NCBI GenBank assembly: GCA_030446525.1
Contig: JAUJNC010000028.1
Span: forward strand, 1-40,180
Direction: 5' to 3'
DNA length: 40,180 bases
Source of the DNA: Armatimonadaceae bacterium
Lineage (GTDB): Bacteria; Armatimonadota; Armatimonadia; Armatimonadales; Armatimonadaceae
The notes under the pieces are model-generated. The model was not told the origin of the DNA, did not search any database, and saw nothing but the letters and a program-made list of their open reading frames with translations. The translations under genes were made by a program, and so were the position numbers. This document shows positions 24,604-32,866 of the stretch, piece after piece. Each line of letters opens with the position of its first letter. Within the stretch, counting starts at the first letter, position 1.

Positions 24604-25296
24604 CGTTCGCCTGGAGCTCCCTTTGCCTTTCGCGCGCCTGTTTTTCGTCCTCGTAGGCGCCCACCTGGACGTGGTACACGGTCCTGCCGTTGACCTGCTC
24701 CGACTTGGTAAACGTCGGGTAGCCGCGCCCGTTCGGCTCCACGGCCAGATTATCCGCGTTTGACCGGCTTTCGAAGGAGCCGACGCGCACCTTGTAGAGG
24801 GCGCCGCCCGGCAAGCGCGGGCGAGCCGCCCCCGCCTTGGCCGGCGGCAGGGCCCGGGCTCGCCGCCCGGGGACGGCGTTGTCACCGCCGGGTCCCCGGG
24901 TTCGCCCGCCGCCGGCGCCCTTCCAGGGCGCGTCCTCGCCGGCGTTAACACGGGCGACGGCTCGTCACCGCGGTCTTCCCGCTCTTGCCGGTCCTCTTCC
25001 CTCGCGCTGCCTTCTTTCTTCCTCGGCCTTTTTGCGCGCCTCTTCTTTCTTTTTCTGCCGGGCCTCGATCTCCTCGGTGCGCTCCTCGACCTGGACCGGG
25101 GGGGCTCCGCGCGGGGGCGCGCGGACGGTGACGGGGCGACGACCGTCGACATGCCCGTTTGCGAATCGGACGGCGCCCGCGCCACCTGCCTCCCGCGGGC
25201 GCTAGGGCCCAGAACGAAGTAGCCGATAAAGAAGCAGGCGACGGTGAACACGATGGCGATCAGGGTGAACTTCCAAACGGGCGTTTCGGATTGCAT
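24572..25296 (-). CDS. Membrane-anchored SPOR-domain protein, frameshifted
   Basis: Starts [20 protein letters not shown] with one transmembrane helix (to ~residue 29). A charged, Pro/Glu/Lys-rich linker follows; the best linker reading ([20 protein letters not shown]) is in a different frame from both ends. The C-terminal SPOR domain is intact as an open frame at 24572-24814: [19 protein letters not shown] and [20 protein letters not shown] with ELQANGY. At least two frame changes in the linker are needed. SPOR domains bind peptidoglycan strands lacking stem peptides, so this is likely a division-site or cell-wall protein with its SPOR domain outside the membrane. Its 5' end overlaps the end of the kinase gene. 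Confidence 0.72.
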
Positions 25297-26264
25297 AAAA
25301 GAATGTAACCCCTTGCTGTTACGGCCAGGCCGCTGGCAGGCTCGGTGTACGCCGCATGGCGGCCGTTTGTCAACGTGGCCGCGCGGCGCGCGGCCCCCTG
25401 CACAGGCGACTCGCGCGGGGCGATGATCTCGGCGCGGGGCAGCCAGCGCAGAACGACGCGCCGGAAGGGCTGCAGGAGCAGATCGCTCGCTTCCCACAGA
25501 CCGCCCACGGTGGCCACGGGGAAGCCTTCCGCGGCCGGGAAGTGGAGCCGCGCCGCCGCCGCCTTCGCCTGCAGTCCCAGCCACCCCGCGGCGCCCACGA
25601 ACAGGTTCCCGGCCTCCGCGTCTGCGCTCCGCGCCCGCTCCAACGCCAAGGGCGCCAGAAAGCCGCGCCCTCCGTTTCCGCCCGGCGCCGCGCCCGCTCC
25701 GCGAGGGCGGCGTCGCGGGTGCCCAGAAGCTCGCAAACCGCCTCGGTGAGCGGCGTCTTCGCGGCCACGCCGTCCAGCGCCCGCAGCGTCCGCCGCACCA
25801 TCTCCCCGCTCAGCCAGGCCCCGCTTCCCTCGTCGCCGTACTCCCAGCCGCGCCCGCCGACGCGGGCCGCGCCGCCCTTGCCGTCCTCACCGTAGACCAC
25901 CGACCCGGTCCCCGCCACCACCGCGATGCCCGCCCCGCCGGTCGCCCCATGAAAGGCGACGACATAATCGGGCACCACCGCGATGCGGGCCTGCGGGAAC
26001 CGCCCGGACAACTCCGCCTCCCACCGCTCCTTCACACCGGCGCGCGTGATCTTGGTGATGCCCGCGCAGACCGCGCGCACCGCGCCCGGCGCGCGCGCCG
26101 AGCGCGGCCAGCGCTTCGGTCACCGGACCGCCGACGGCGGGCGCGCCGTCGGCCGCCGACGCGCCCTGCGTCTGGGCCACGGGCGCCCCGCCTGCCCCAT
26201 CCGCGGCCAGAACGCGCGTCGTCGTCCCGCCGGCATCGATGCCGATGACCAGATTCCCGCTCAT
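25260..26264 (-). CDS. BadF/BadG-type N-acetylglucosamine kinase-like ATPase, frameshifted
   Basis: Three frames join into one protein. Frame 1 (from 26264): NLVIGIDAGGTTTRVLAADG, the phosphate 1 loop of the ASKHA fold, to TEALAALGARA. Frame 2 (~26090 to ~25670): CAGITKITRAGVKERW, DYVVAFHGATGGAGIAVVAG with TGSVVYGEDG (phosphate 2), RVGGRGWEYGDEGSGAWLSG. Frame 3: GNLFVGAAGWLGLQAKAAAA, FPVATVGGLWEASDLLLQPF, to a stop at 25260. GxGWxxGDEGSGxW is the hallmark of N-acetylglucosamine kinases and BadF-like proteins. Likely phosphorylates an amino sugar in the cytoplasm, perhaps from wall recycling. The last ~15 residues overlap the SPOR gene start and may be misread. Diverges from infC. Confidence 0.8.
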
Positions 26265-26296
26265 ACCGGCGTGATGGCACGTGTCGTCATAGCCAA

Positions 26297-26302
26297 ATTA
26301 TA
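26297..26302 (-). promoter_or_regulatory. Possible -10 of the kinase gene
   Basis: TATAAT on the minus strand, 32 bases from the ATG at 26264. A weak ATTCAA lies 17 bases upstream. It faces the infC promoter in a short divergent region. Confidence 0.4.
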
Positions 26303-26334
26303 CCGCAGCCGACGAAACATTGAATGGTTACTTC

Positions 26335-26362
26335 TTGACACCCGGGGGACGTTTGGTAAAAT
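26335..26362 (+). promoter_or_regulatory. Promoter of the infC-rpmI-rplT operon
   Basis: Consensus -35 TTGACA (26335-26340), 16-base spacer, -10 TAAAAT (26357-26362) preceded by TGG (extended). The ~105-base leader contains a perfect hairpin AAGCGCG-TCT-CGCGCTT (26381-26397), which may take part in control of the operon. Confidence 0.75.
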
Positions 26363-26473
26363 GGTACGAGTTATGGGTGGAAGCGCGTCTCGCGCTTGGC
26401 GCCCGGTGCGTCCGCGACGCTTGTGACGGCATTCACGCCGCCGAAGTTTGCACACGATTTCAGGAGGCAAAGC

Positions 26474-27126
26474 ATCAACAACCGCGATCCGCGCGGGTTC
26501 GACCGCAATCGGGATATGGGGCTCCGCATCAACGACCGCATCCGCGTCCGCGAGGTGCGGGTGATCGACGACGCCGGGGCACAGGCTGGGAGTCATGCCG
26601 CCGCGCGAGGCGCTGGATATCGCGCGCGAGCGGGGGCTGGATCTGATCGAGGTTGCGCCCAACGCGCGCAGCCGCCGGTTTGCCGTATCATGGATTACGG
26701 CAAGTACAAGTACGAGCAGGGCAAGCGCGAGCGCGAAGCGCACCGCAAGCAGCGTCAGCAGGAGATGAAAGGCATGACGATGCGGCCCGGTACGGACGAG
26801 CACGACCTCGAGTTCAAGATCAAGAACATCGTCAAGTTCCTGGGCGAGGGGGACAAGGTGAAGGTGACGGTCCGGTTCCGGTCCCGGGGAGATCGCCCAC
26901 CCCTGAATTCGCCCAGCGCTCGCTGAACAAGATCGTGGACGTGGTGCAGAACGAAGGGGTCGGCATCGTCGAGCGCTCGCCGATGATGGAAGGGCGCACC
27001 ATGGTGATGGTCCTGGCGCCCGCCAAAGAGGCGGCGCCCAAAAAGCCCGCGGCGCCGCAGCCGCCCGCGCAGGCCCCGGCCCCGCCGCCCGCGGCCGCCC
27101 CGCCGAGCGCACCGCCCGCGGCTTAA
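26474..27126 (+). CDS. infC: Translation initiation factor IF-3, AUC start codon, several indels
   Basis: The family N-terminus [20 protein letters not shown] begins directly after ATC (26474-26476), which lies six bases from a perfect AGGAGG (26462-26467). No ATG or GTG is near, so AUC is the start. Later: [81 protein letters not shown] and [21 protein letters not shown] Pro/Ala-rich tail follows. Frame changes are needed at ~26585 (extra G), ~26672 (two extra bases), ~26886 (extra G) and ~26903 (extra C). IF-3 is essential, so these are taken as sequence errors. Rare AUU/AUC starts let IF-3 repress its own translation. Heads the operon with rpmI and rplT. Confidence 0.88.
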
Positions 27127-27252
27127 AGCTTGTGACTTCCCGGCGGGGCGCTGCCGCCCCGCCCACGCCGCGTCACGCGAACCCGACGCCCCGCCGCGCC
27201 GGGTTCGCTTTTGCCGCACTTCGATGCGGCAACCGAAGAAAGGAAAGCGACC

Positions 27253-27460
27253 ATGCCTAAGATGAAGACCCGGAAAAGCGCCGCCAAGCGCTTCCGCCAG
27301 ACGGGCACGGGCAAGCTGATGCACCGGCACACGCGCCGGGCGCACTCGATGATCAGCAAAAGCCCGTCGGAAAAGCGCCGCCTGTACATGGAGGCGGTTC
27401 TGGACCCCGGCAAGAACAAGACCGTGGGCCGCCAGCCTGCCGTACGGGGCGAGCGAGTAG
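27253..27460 (+). CDS. rpmI: Ribosomal protein bL35, one indel at the end
   Basis: MPKMKTRKSAAKRFRQTGTG with HRHTRRAHSMISKSPSEKRR is bL35. As written, the frame runs past the start of rplT to 27501. Dropping one C near 27436 gives the normal ending LPYGASE and a TAG at 27458-27460, for ~69 residues, the usual size. The GAAAGGAAAGC before the ATG is the ribosome-binding site. Lies 126 bases after infC and 16 before rplT. Confidence 0.9.
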
Positions 27461-27476
27461 GATTTAGGATTCAAAG

Positions 27477-27836
27477 ATGCCACGAGTCAAGCGCGGGGTG
27501 ATGACCCACAAGCGCCACAAAAAGATCATCAAGCAGGCCTCCGGGTACTGGGGCGCCAAGAACAACCTTTTCAAGACTGCCAACGAGGCGGTCGCCCGGG
27601 CGGGTAACTACGCCTACCGCGACCGGCGCAACAAAAAGCGCGACTTCCGCCGCCTGTGGATCACGCGCATCTCGGCCGCGTGCCGCGGCGCCGGGACTAG
27701 CTACTCGGCCTTCATCGCCGCCCTGGCCAAGTCCAACATCGAGCTCGACCGCAAGGTGCTGTCGGACATGGCGATCACCGACCCGGACGGCTTTACCGCG
27801 CTGCTGCGGCAGGTCGGTCTCCCGGCCGCCGCCTGA
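27477..27836 (+). CDS. rplT: Ribosomal protein bL20
   Basis: 119 residues, normal length: [60 protein letters not shown], and a C-terminal [20 protein letters not shown]. bL20 binds 23S rRNA early in 50S assembly and in several phyla represses its own operon by binding the leader. The ribosome-binding site is weak (TAGGATTTAGGATT), which suggests coupling to rpmI. Confidence 0.97.
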   Translation: MPRVKRGVMTHKRHKKIIKQASGYWGAKNNLFKTANEAVARAGNYAYRDRRNKKRDFRRLWITRISAACRGAGTSYSAFIAALAKSNIELDRKVLSDMAITDPDGFTALLRQVGLPAAA

Positions 27837-27860
27837 GCGCCGCGCGTCCGACCCGACCGA

Positions 27861-27893
27861 AAAGGCCTGCGGCCCGCGCCGCGGGCCTTTCTC
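27861..27893 (+). terminator. GC hairpin between rplT and pheS
   Basis: GGCCCGC-GCC-GCGGGCC (27871-27887) is flanked by AAAGG and TTT, so AAAGGCC (27861-27867) can also pair with GGCCTTT (27884-27890). Three Ts and CTC follow. It ends 12 bases before the pheS start: a leaky terminator or attenuator is plausible. Confidence 0.55.
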
Positions 27894-27904
27894 ATGGGGC
27901 AAGC

Positions 27905-28927
27905 GTGCCCGAGGACAACCGCATGCTGACCGACGAGCTCCGGAGTATCGAAGCGGAGGCTCATCAGACCGTCGCCGACGCCGGGTCGTCCGAAACGCTG
28001 GACCGGATCCAGACCGAGTACCTGGGGCGCAAGGGGCGTCTGACCGAGCTGCTGCGCGGCATCGGCTCGCTGCCCGCCGACCAGAGGCCGCTGTTCGGGC
28101 AGACCCTGAACGCGGCCAAGGAGCGGCTGGGCGGGGCCGTGGCCGCCCGCAAGGAGGCGCTGTCCGCCGCGGAGCGGGCCGCGCGAGAGCGGGCCGAGGC
28201 GCTCGACGTCACCCTGCCCGGCCGCGCGCGCCCGGCCGGGCGCCTGCACCCGCTGACGCGCACCGCGGAGGACATCAAGCGCGTCCTGATCGGGCTGGGT
28301 TTCGAGTTCGTGGACGGGCCGGACATCGAGGAGTACGAGTACAACTTCGACTGGCTCAACTACCCGCCCGACCACCCCGCCATGGACGAGCAGATGTCGT
28401 TCTACGTGGACGACACGCACCTGCTGCGGACGCAGACAACGGCCCTGCAAGGCCGCGTGATGCGGGAACGGCGGCCGCCGTTCCGCGTCGCCACGATGGG
28501 GCGCTGCTTCCGCTACGAGGCCGTGGACGCCACGCACTCGCACACCTTCCACCAGGTGGACGGCTTCTCCGTCGACGAGGGCATCTCGCTGGCCGACCTG
28601 AAAGGCGTGCTGGCACAGTTCGCGCGCCGGATGTTCGGCCCCGACGTCACGGTGCGCTTCCGCCCGGACTTCTTCCCGTTCGTCGAGCCGGGCGTCGAGG
28701 TGGCGATACGCTGGGCTGATCCCAACGGTGGGGCGCCGCGGTGGCTCGAACTGGGCGGCGCGGGCCTGATCCACCCGAACATCCTGCGCCGGGCAGGCTA
28801 CGACACGGAGCGCTACACCGGCTTCGCGTTCGGCCTGGGCTGGGACCGTATGGTCATGCTCCGCTACGGCATCGACGACCTGCGCCTGCTGTTGGAGAAC
28901 GACCTGCGTTTCTTGCAGCAGTTCTAG
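27905..28927 (+). CDS. pheS: Phenylalanyl-tRNA synthetase alpha subunit
   Basis: 340 residues from a GTG (27905) five bases after GGGG; the ATG at 27923 is an alternative. An N-terminal coiled coil (YLGRKGRLTELLRGIGSLPA) precedes the class II catalytic core: HPLTRTAEDIKRVLIGLGFE, DDTHLLRTQTTALQGRVM, motif 2 FFPFVEPGVEVAIRW, motif 3 FAFGLGWDRMVMLRYGIDDL. Forms an alpha2beta2 enzyme with PheT that charges tRNA-Phe. It is followed after a GC palindrome by pheT, one transcript. Confidence 0.97.
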   Translation: MPEDNRMLTDELRSIEAEAHQTVADAGSSETLDRIQTEYLGRKGRLTELLRGIGSLPADQRPLFGQTLNAAKERLGGAVAARKEALSAAERAARERAEALDVTLPGRARPAGRLHPLTRTAEDIKRVLIGLGFEFVDGPDIEEYEYNFDWLNYPPDHPAMDEQMSFYVDDTHLLRTQTTALQGRVMRERRPPFRVATMGRCFRYEAVDATHSHTFHQVDGFSVDEGISLADLKGVLAQFARRMFGPDVTVRFRPDFFPFVEPGVEVAIRWADPNGGAPRWLELGGAGLIHPNILRRAGYDTERYTGFAFGLGWDRMVMLRYGIDDLRLLLENDLRFLQQF

Positions 28928-28929
28928 CA

Positions 28930-28966
28930 CCTCTCCCCTCCCCGGCGCGGGGAGGGGGCGAGAGGT
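28930..28966. repeat. GC-rich imperfect palindrome between pheS and pheT
   Basis: CCTCTC, CTCCCC, then GGGGAG and GAGAGG form nested inverted repeats of the same CCCCTC flavour as the repeats at 22586 and 36229. It lies in the 50-base gap between two cotranscribed genes, so it is more likely a REP-like element or RNA-stability hairpin than a terminator. Confidence 0.5.
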
Positions 28967-28977
28967 AGGAGACCGAC

Positions 28978-31047
28978 ATGAGGATCCCTGTGGCGTGGCT
29001 GCGCGAATACGTGGACGTCCCCGACGAACCGGCGGGGCTCGACGCGTTCGCCGACCGGCTGACCATGGCCGGGCTGGAGGTCGAGGAGATCCTGTCCACC
29101 CCGGCCGGTCCGACGCTCCACACCAAGATCACCCCCAACCGGGGGGACTGGGCGTCCGTGTACGGCACGGCGCGCGAGGCGGCGGCGGTGAACACACTCC
29201 CGCTCCGGCCCCTGCCCGCCGTGCCGGACGTCTCGCCCGGGGCGGCGCGCGAGTACGCTTCCGTCGAGGTCCTGGACACCCGGGCCTGCCCGCGCTACGC
29301 GGCCAAGATCATCCGGAACGTCACCGCGGGGCCGTCGCCGCAGTGGATGCAGCAGCGGCTCGCGGCGGCGGGGATGCGGCCCGTCAACAACGTCGTGGAC
29401 GTGACCAACTACGTGATGCTGGAGCTGGGCCAGCCCCTGCACGCCTTCGACCTGGACACCCTGCCCGAGGGCAAGATCGTCGTGCGGCAGGCGCGCGAGG
29501 GCGAAACGCTGACCACCATCGACGGCGTGGAGCGCAGGCTCGGGCCGGGCATGCTCTGCATCTGCGACCCGGACAGGCCGGTCGCCGTCGCCGGCATCAT
29601 GGGCGGCGGGCCGACCGAGGTCCACCAGGGCACCAAAAACGTCCTGCTGGAGTCGGCCCATTTCGACCCGCTCTCCGTGCGCCGCACGGCCAAGCGCCTG
29701 CCGCTGGCGACCGAAGCGTCGTACCGCTTCGAGCGTTACGTGGACCCCGCCCTGGCGCCCGTGGCCGCCGAGCGCGCCGCCGCGCTGCTCGGCGAGCTGG
29801 CCGGCGGCGAAGTCGTCCCGGGCACGATCGACGTATACGCGCGGGGCGATGCGCCGCGCCGGATCCTGGCGCGGGTGGACCGGATACGCAAGCTCCTGGG
29901 CGCCGACGTGGACCGCGACGTGATGATCGACGGGCTCGCGCGGCTCGGGCTGTCGGTGGAGCGCTCGGCGGGCGCGCTCGACGTGCAGGTGCCGACGTTC
30001 CGGCCGGATCTTGCCATCGAGGACGACATCGCCGAGGAGGTCGGGCGCGTCGCGCTCGGCTACGAGAACCTGCCCGAAACGCTGCCCCCGCTGCGCTCCG
30101 GGGGAGGGGCCGACTCGCCGCGCGGGCGCTGGACGGCGCGCGCGCGCGAAACCCTGGTGCGCGCGGGTCTGCAGGAGGTGCTGTCGCACTCGCTCACGGC
30201 GCCCTCGCCGCTGGCGACCCGGGACGAGGCGGCGCACCGGGTTCCGGTGCGCTCGGCGCTCTCCCCCGAGCTGTCCTCGCTGCGCACGTCCCTGCTGCCC
30301 GGCCTTTTCCAGATCGCGGCGCGGGCGCACGCGTCCGGCGTGCGCGACGTCGCCCTGTTCGAGGTGGGACCGGTGTACCGCAAAGAGGGCGAGGGGGAGT
30401 ACGCCGAGCCGCTCCGGGTGGCGGGCGTGCTGAGCGGTTCGGCGATGCCGCCGTCGTGGTCGGTCCGGCCCGACGCGCTCCCGCTGGACTTCTTCTTCGC
30501 CAAAGGCGTCGTGGAAGCGCTGCTGCGCGCGCTGGGGATCGCCGAGGCGACGTTCGCGCCGGCGGCGCACCCCATCACGCATCCGGGGCGCACGGCGGCG
30601 GTCTCGGCGGGCGGCGAGAGCCTCGGCCTGGTGGCGGAGCTTTCCGAGGCCACCGTGACCGCCCAGGATCTGCCGCGCCGCACCTGCCTCTTCGACCTGG
30701 ACGGCGACGCGCTCCGGCGTCTGTCGGCCGAGTCGGCCGTCCGCTACGCGCCGCTCCCGCGCTTCCCGCCCGTGGCGCGCGACCTGGCGCCGGTCCTCGA
30801 CAAAACCATCCCGTACGCGCAGGTGGAGGCGGTCGCCACGCGCGCCGCCGGGCCGCGCCTGGCGAGCCTGCGCCTGACCGACGTGTACGAGGGCGCCACC
30901 CTGGGCCAGGGCGAACGGTCGCGGACGCTGCACCTCAGCTTCCGCTCGCCGGCGCGCACCCTCACGGACGCCGAGGTGGAGGCGGCGCTGGGGCAGGTAC
31001 GATCCGCGCTCACGGAGCAATTGGGGGCGTATCTGCGCGCGCAGTGA
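28978..31047 (+). CDS. pheT: Phenylalanyl-tRNA synthetase beta subunit lacking the OB (B2) domain
   Basis: 689 residues, about 100 shorter than the common form. It opens MRIPVAWLREYVDVPDEPAG and LTMAGLEVEEI, then goes within ~12 residues to ITPNRGDWASVYGTAREAAA; the EMAPII-like tRNA-binding OB domain usually between these is absent. The rest is normal: B3/B4 editing region (CPRYAAKIIRNVTAG, VNNVVDVTNYVMLELGQPLH), B5 (RVDRIRKLLGADVDRDVMID), the catalytic-like core (RTSLLPGLFQIAARAHASGV) and the anticodon-binding FDX-ACB domain (PRFPPVARDLAPVLDKTIPY) at the C-terminus. No break in the frame. Starts with TAGGAGACC as ribosome-binding site. Confidence 0.95.
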   Translation: MRIPVAWLREYVDVPDEPAGLDAFADRLTMAGLEVEEILSTPAGPTLHTKITPNRGDWASVYGTAREAAAVNTLPLRPLPAVPDVSPGAAREYASVEVLDTRACPRYAAKIIRNVTAGPSPQWMQQRLAAAGMRPVNNVVDVTNYVMLELGQPLHAFDLDTLPEGKIVVRQAREGETLTTIDGVERRLGPGMLCICDPDRPVAVAGIMGGGPTEVHQGTKNVLLESAHFDPLSVRRTAKRLPLATEASYRFERYVDPALAPVAAERAAALLGELAGGEVVPGTIDVYARGDAPRRILARVDRIRKLLGADVDRDVMIDGLARLGLSVERSAGALDVQVPTFRPDLAIEDDIAEEVGRVALGYENLPETLPPLRSGGGADSPRGRWTARARETLVRAGLQEVLSHSLTAPSPLATRDEAAHRVPVRSALSPELSSLRTSLLPGLFQIAARAHASGVRDVALFEVGPVYRKEGEGEYAEPLRVAGVLSGSAMPPSWSVRPDALPLDFFFAKGVVEALLRALGIAEATFAPAAHPITHPGRTAAVSAGGESLGLVAELSEATVTAQDLPRRTCLFDLDGDALRRLSAESAVRYAPLPRFPPVARDLAPVLDKTIPYAQVEAVATRAAGPRLASLRLTDVYEGATLGQGERSRTLHLSFRSPARTLTDAEVEAALGQVRSALTEQLGAYLRAQ

Positions 31048-31110
31048 ACCGCGCCGCGCGGATTCACGTCTACGCAGAAGCTGTCAATTCTACGCGCCAA
31101 GGAAGCTCCC

Positions 31111-32826
31111 ATGAAGGCTCTTCGGAATCGCCGCTTTGTACCCGTCGCCCTGCCCCTGTTGGCGGGACTCGCCCTGCCCGCCCGGGCGCAGACGGCGCAC
31201 GCCCTCCCCCAACCCCCGCCCGCCACGGGAAACCTTTCGTTCGCGGACGAACTCGCCGGGCGGCGGCTCCTGTGGGCGGCGCGCGACGCCTACCGGAACG
31301 CCCCCGCGCTCCGCTTCGAGGCGAAGTGGGTCGTGAAGGCCGATCCGGGCACGAAAACGGAGACGACTACGGGCACGGAGACCGTCGCCGCCGAACCGGC
31401 GGCGCGGCGCCTGGCGCTGACGACCGAGTCCCTGTCGGGCGGTGACCGGCAGGTCCGCCGGGCCGTCGCGAACGGCAGCGCGCTGCTCGCCACGCGCTTC
31501 CACGCGCGGCCCGGGGGCAAGGCGCCGGTGCGCGAGTTCGTGCGCCTGCCCGTCACGGCGGAAGACACGCTGCCCGGCGTCCTGCGGCAGGTGCAGGTGG
31601 CGCCGTCCACGCGGGCGGGCGTCCTGCTGCTGGATCCGGAATGGACGGTGCGCGGCGTGACCCGCCGCGGCAAGCAGCAGACCCTCGGCGGCGCCCCCGC
31701 CGACGAGGTGTGGGAAACCGAAGCGGCGCGCCCGCGCGGGTCCGGGGACGGCGCCCGGGCCACCACGACGCGCCATTACCTGCTCGACGCGAAGACCCAT
31801 CTGCTGCTGCGCTACGAGGAGTGGGTCAGCGCCGAGCCGCAGGGCGCCGCCGCGCGCAGGCCCGGCGGTGCCCGCCCGCGCGTCACGTACCGGCGCGAAG
31901 ACTACCAGGGCGCGCGCGCGGCCAGCGCCCCCCTGCCCGCCGCGCTGTTCGGGCAGTCGCTCCCCCGGGGGTATCGGGAGACGGCGCTGCCCAGCGTCAG
32001 CCTGCCGGACGCCGACGGGCTCCGGGCGGCGGACCGGGAAGCGCGGCAGCTGCTGACCCGGTGGACGCGGGCGCAGGAGCGTCTCCTGACGTACTCCGCG
32101 CAGATCGAGGTGACCACGCGCCGGGAGAACGAGACGGCGCCGCCGCGTCAGGATGCGGCGGGCGCCGGCGCGCCGGCCGTCCTTTACACCGCCTGGCTGC
32201 ACAGGCCCGGCCGGGCGCGGCTGACGCGGGAAACGACGGGCGGCGGCCGGCAAGACCGGCCGCTCCTGGCGGTGCTGGACGGGCGTCAGATGTTCGTTCA
32301 CGACCGGGGCAGGGGCCAGACCCGCACCGCCCCGCTGCCCGACCCTTCGGACGTCACCGAACGCCTGGACCGGACCGGCTTCGACGACGAGGGCGACGCG
32401 CTGCGGTGGCTCTTCGCGCCGCCGATCGGGGACTACGTCCGGGCCGTGTACCGGGGCCGGCAGTCCGTGGGCGGGGAGGCCGTGGACCTGCTGGAACTGG
32501 TGCAAAACGACGTGGAGCGCAGGCGCGGCAGGCAGACCCAGGAGGAGAAAACCACGGTCACGGTCGCTCTGGGGGCGGACGGCCTGCCGCGCCAGATCGA
32601 GCGGCGGCGCGAGCGTACCGAAACCGGCTTTCTGACGCGCGACACCGACGTGGACCGGATCGTCACCGTGCGCTACCGCCAGGTGCGCGTGGACGAGGAG
32701 CCGCCCCGCGGCTCCTTTACCTTCGAGCCGCCGCCGGGCGCCGCCGGGAACGGCAGGGAGCGCGGCGCGCTGCGGGGAACCGCAGGCGGCGCCGGCTTCG
32801 TAGCACAGGGTGGGGCCGCACCTTGA
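31111..32826 (+). CDS. Secreted protein with two LolA-like domains
   Basis: 571 residues with a signal peptide (MKALRNRRFVPVALPLLAGL, cut after ALPARA). Two half-barrel modules can be seen. Each opens with a helix and then strands: DELAGRRLLWAARDAYRNAP with LRFEAKWVVKAD (from ~45), and DREARQLLTRWTRAQERLLT with YSAQIEVTTRRE (from ~310). Later strands such as RQMFVHDRGRGQTRTAPLPD are typical of LolA/LolB-type or DUF2092-like folds that hold lipids. Function inferred only from fold: periplasmic binding of a lipid or hydrophobic group. The stop overlaps the -35 of the next gene. Confidence 0.65.
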   Translation: MKALRNRRFVPVALPLLAGLALPARAQTAHALPQPPPATGNLSFADELAGRRLLWAARDAYRNAPALRFEAKWVVKADPGTKTETTTGTETVAAEPAARRLALTTESLSGGDRQVRRAVANGSALLATRFHARPGGKAPVREFVRLPVTAEDTLPGVLRQVQVAPSTRAGVLLLDPEWTVRGVTRRGKQQTLGGAPADEVWETEAARPRGSGDGARATTTRHYLLDAKTHLLLRYEEWVSAEPQGAAARRPGGARPRVTYRREDYQGARAASAPLPAALFGQSLPRGYRETALPSVSLPDADGLRAADREARQLLTRWTRAQERLLTYSAQIEVTTRRENETAPPRQDAAGAGAPAVLYTAWLHRPGRARLTRETTGGGRQDRPLLAVLDGRQMFVHDRGRGQTRTAPLPDPSDVTERLDRTGFDDEGDALRWLFAPPIGDYVRAVYRGRQSVGGEAVDLLELVQNDVERRRGRQTQEEKTTVTVALGADGLPRQIERRRERTETGFLTRDTDVDRIVTVRYRQVRVDEEPPRGSFTFEPPPGAAGNGRERGALRGTAGGAGFVAQGGAAP

Positions 32827-32852
32827 CGGCCCGCTAAGCGCTCTGTTATAAT
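32823..32852 (+). promoter_or_regulatory. Promoter of the PQQ-propeller gene
   Basis: -35 TTGACG (32823-32828), 18-base spacer, -10 TATAAT (32847-32852) with TGT before it. Transcription would begin near 32859, leaving a very short leader. The -35 overlaps the stop codon of the upstream gene. Confidence 0.75.
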
Positions 32853-32866
32853 CCGCTTAGTTGAGG

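Noticed and set aside
28995..31445. 816-codon plus-strand frame over pheT
   Set aside because: It is the +2 frame of pheT, Arg/Ala/Gly-rich, without motifs.
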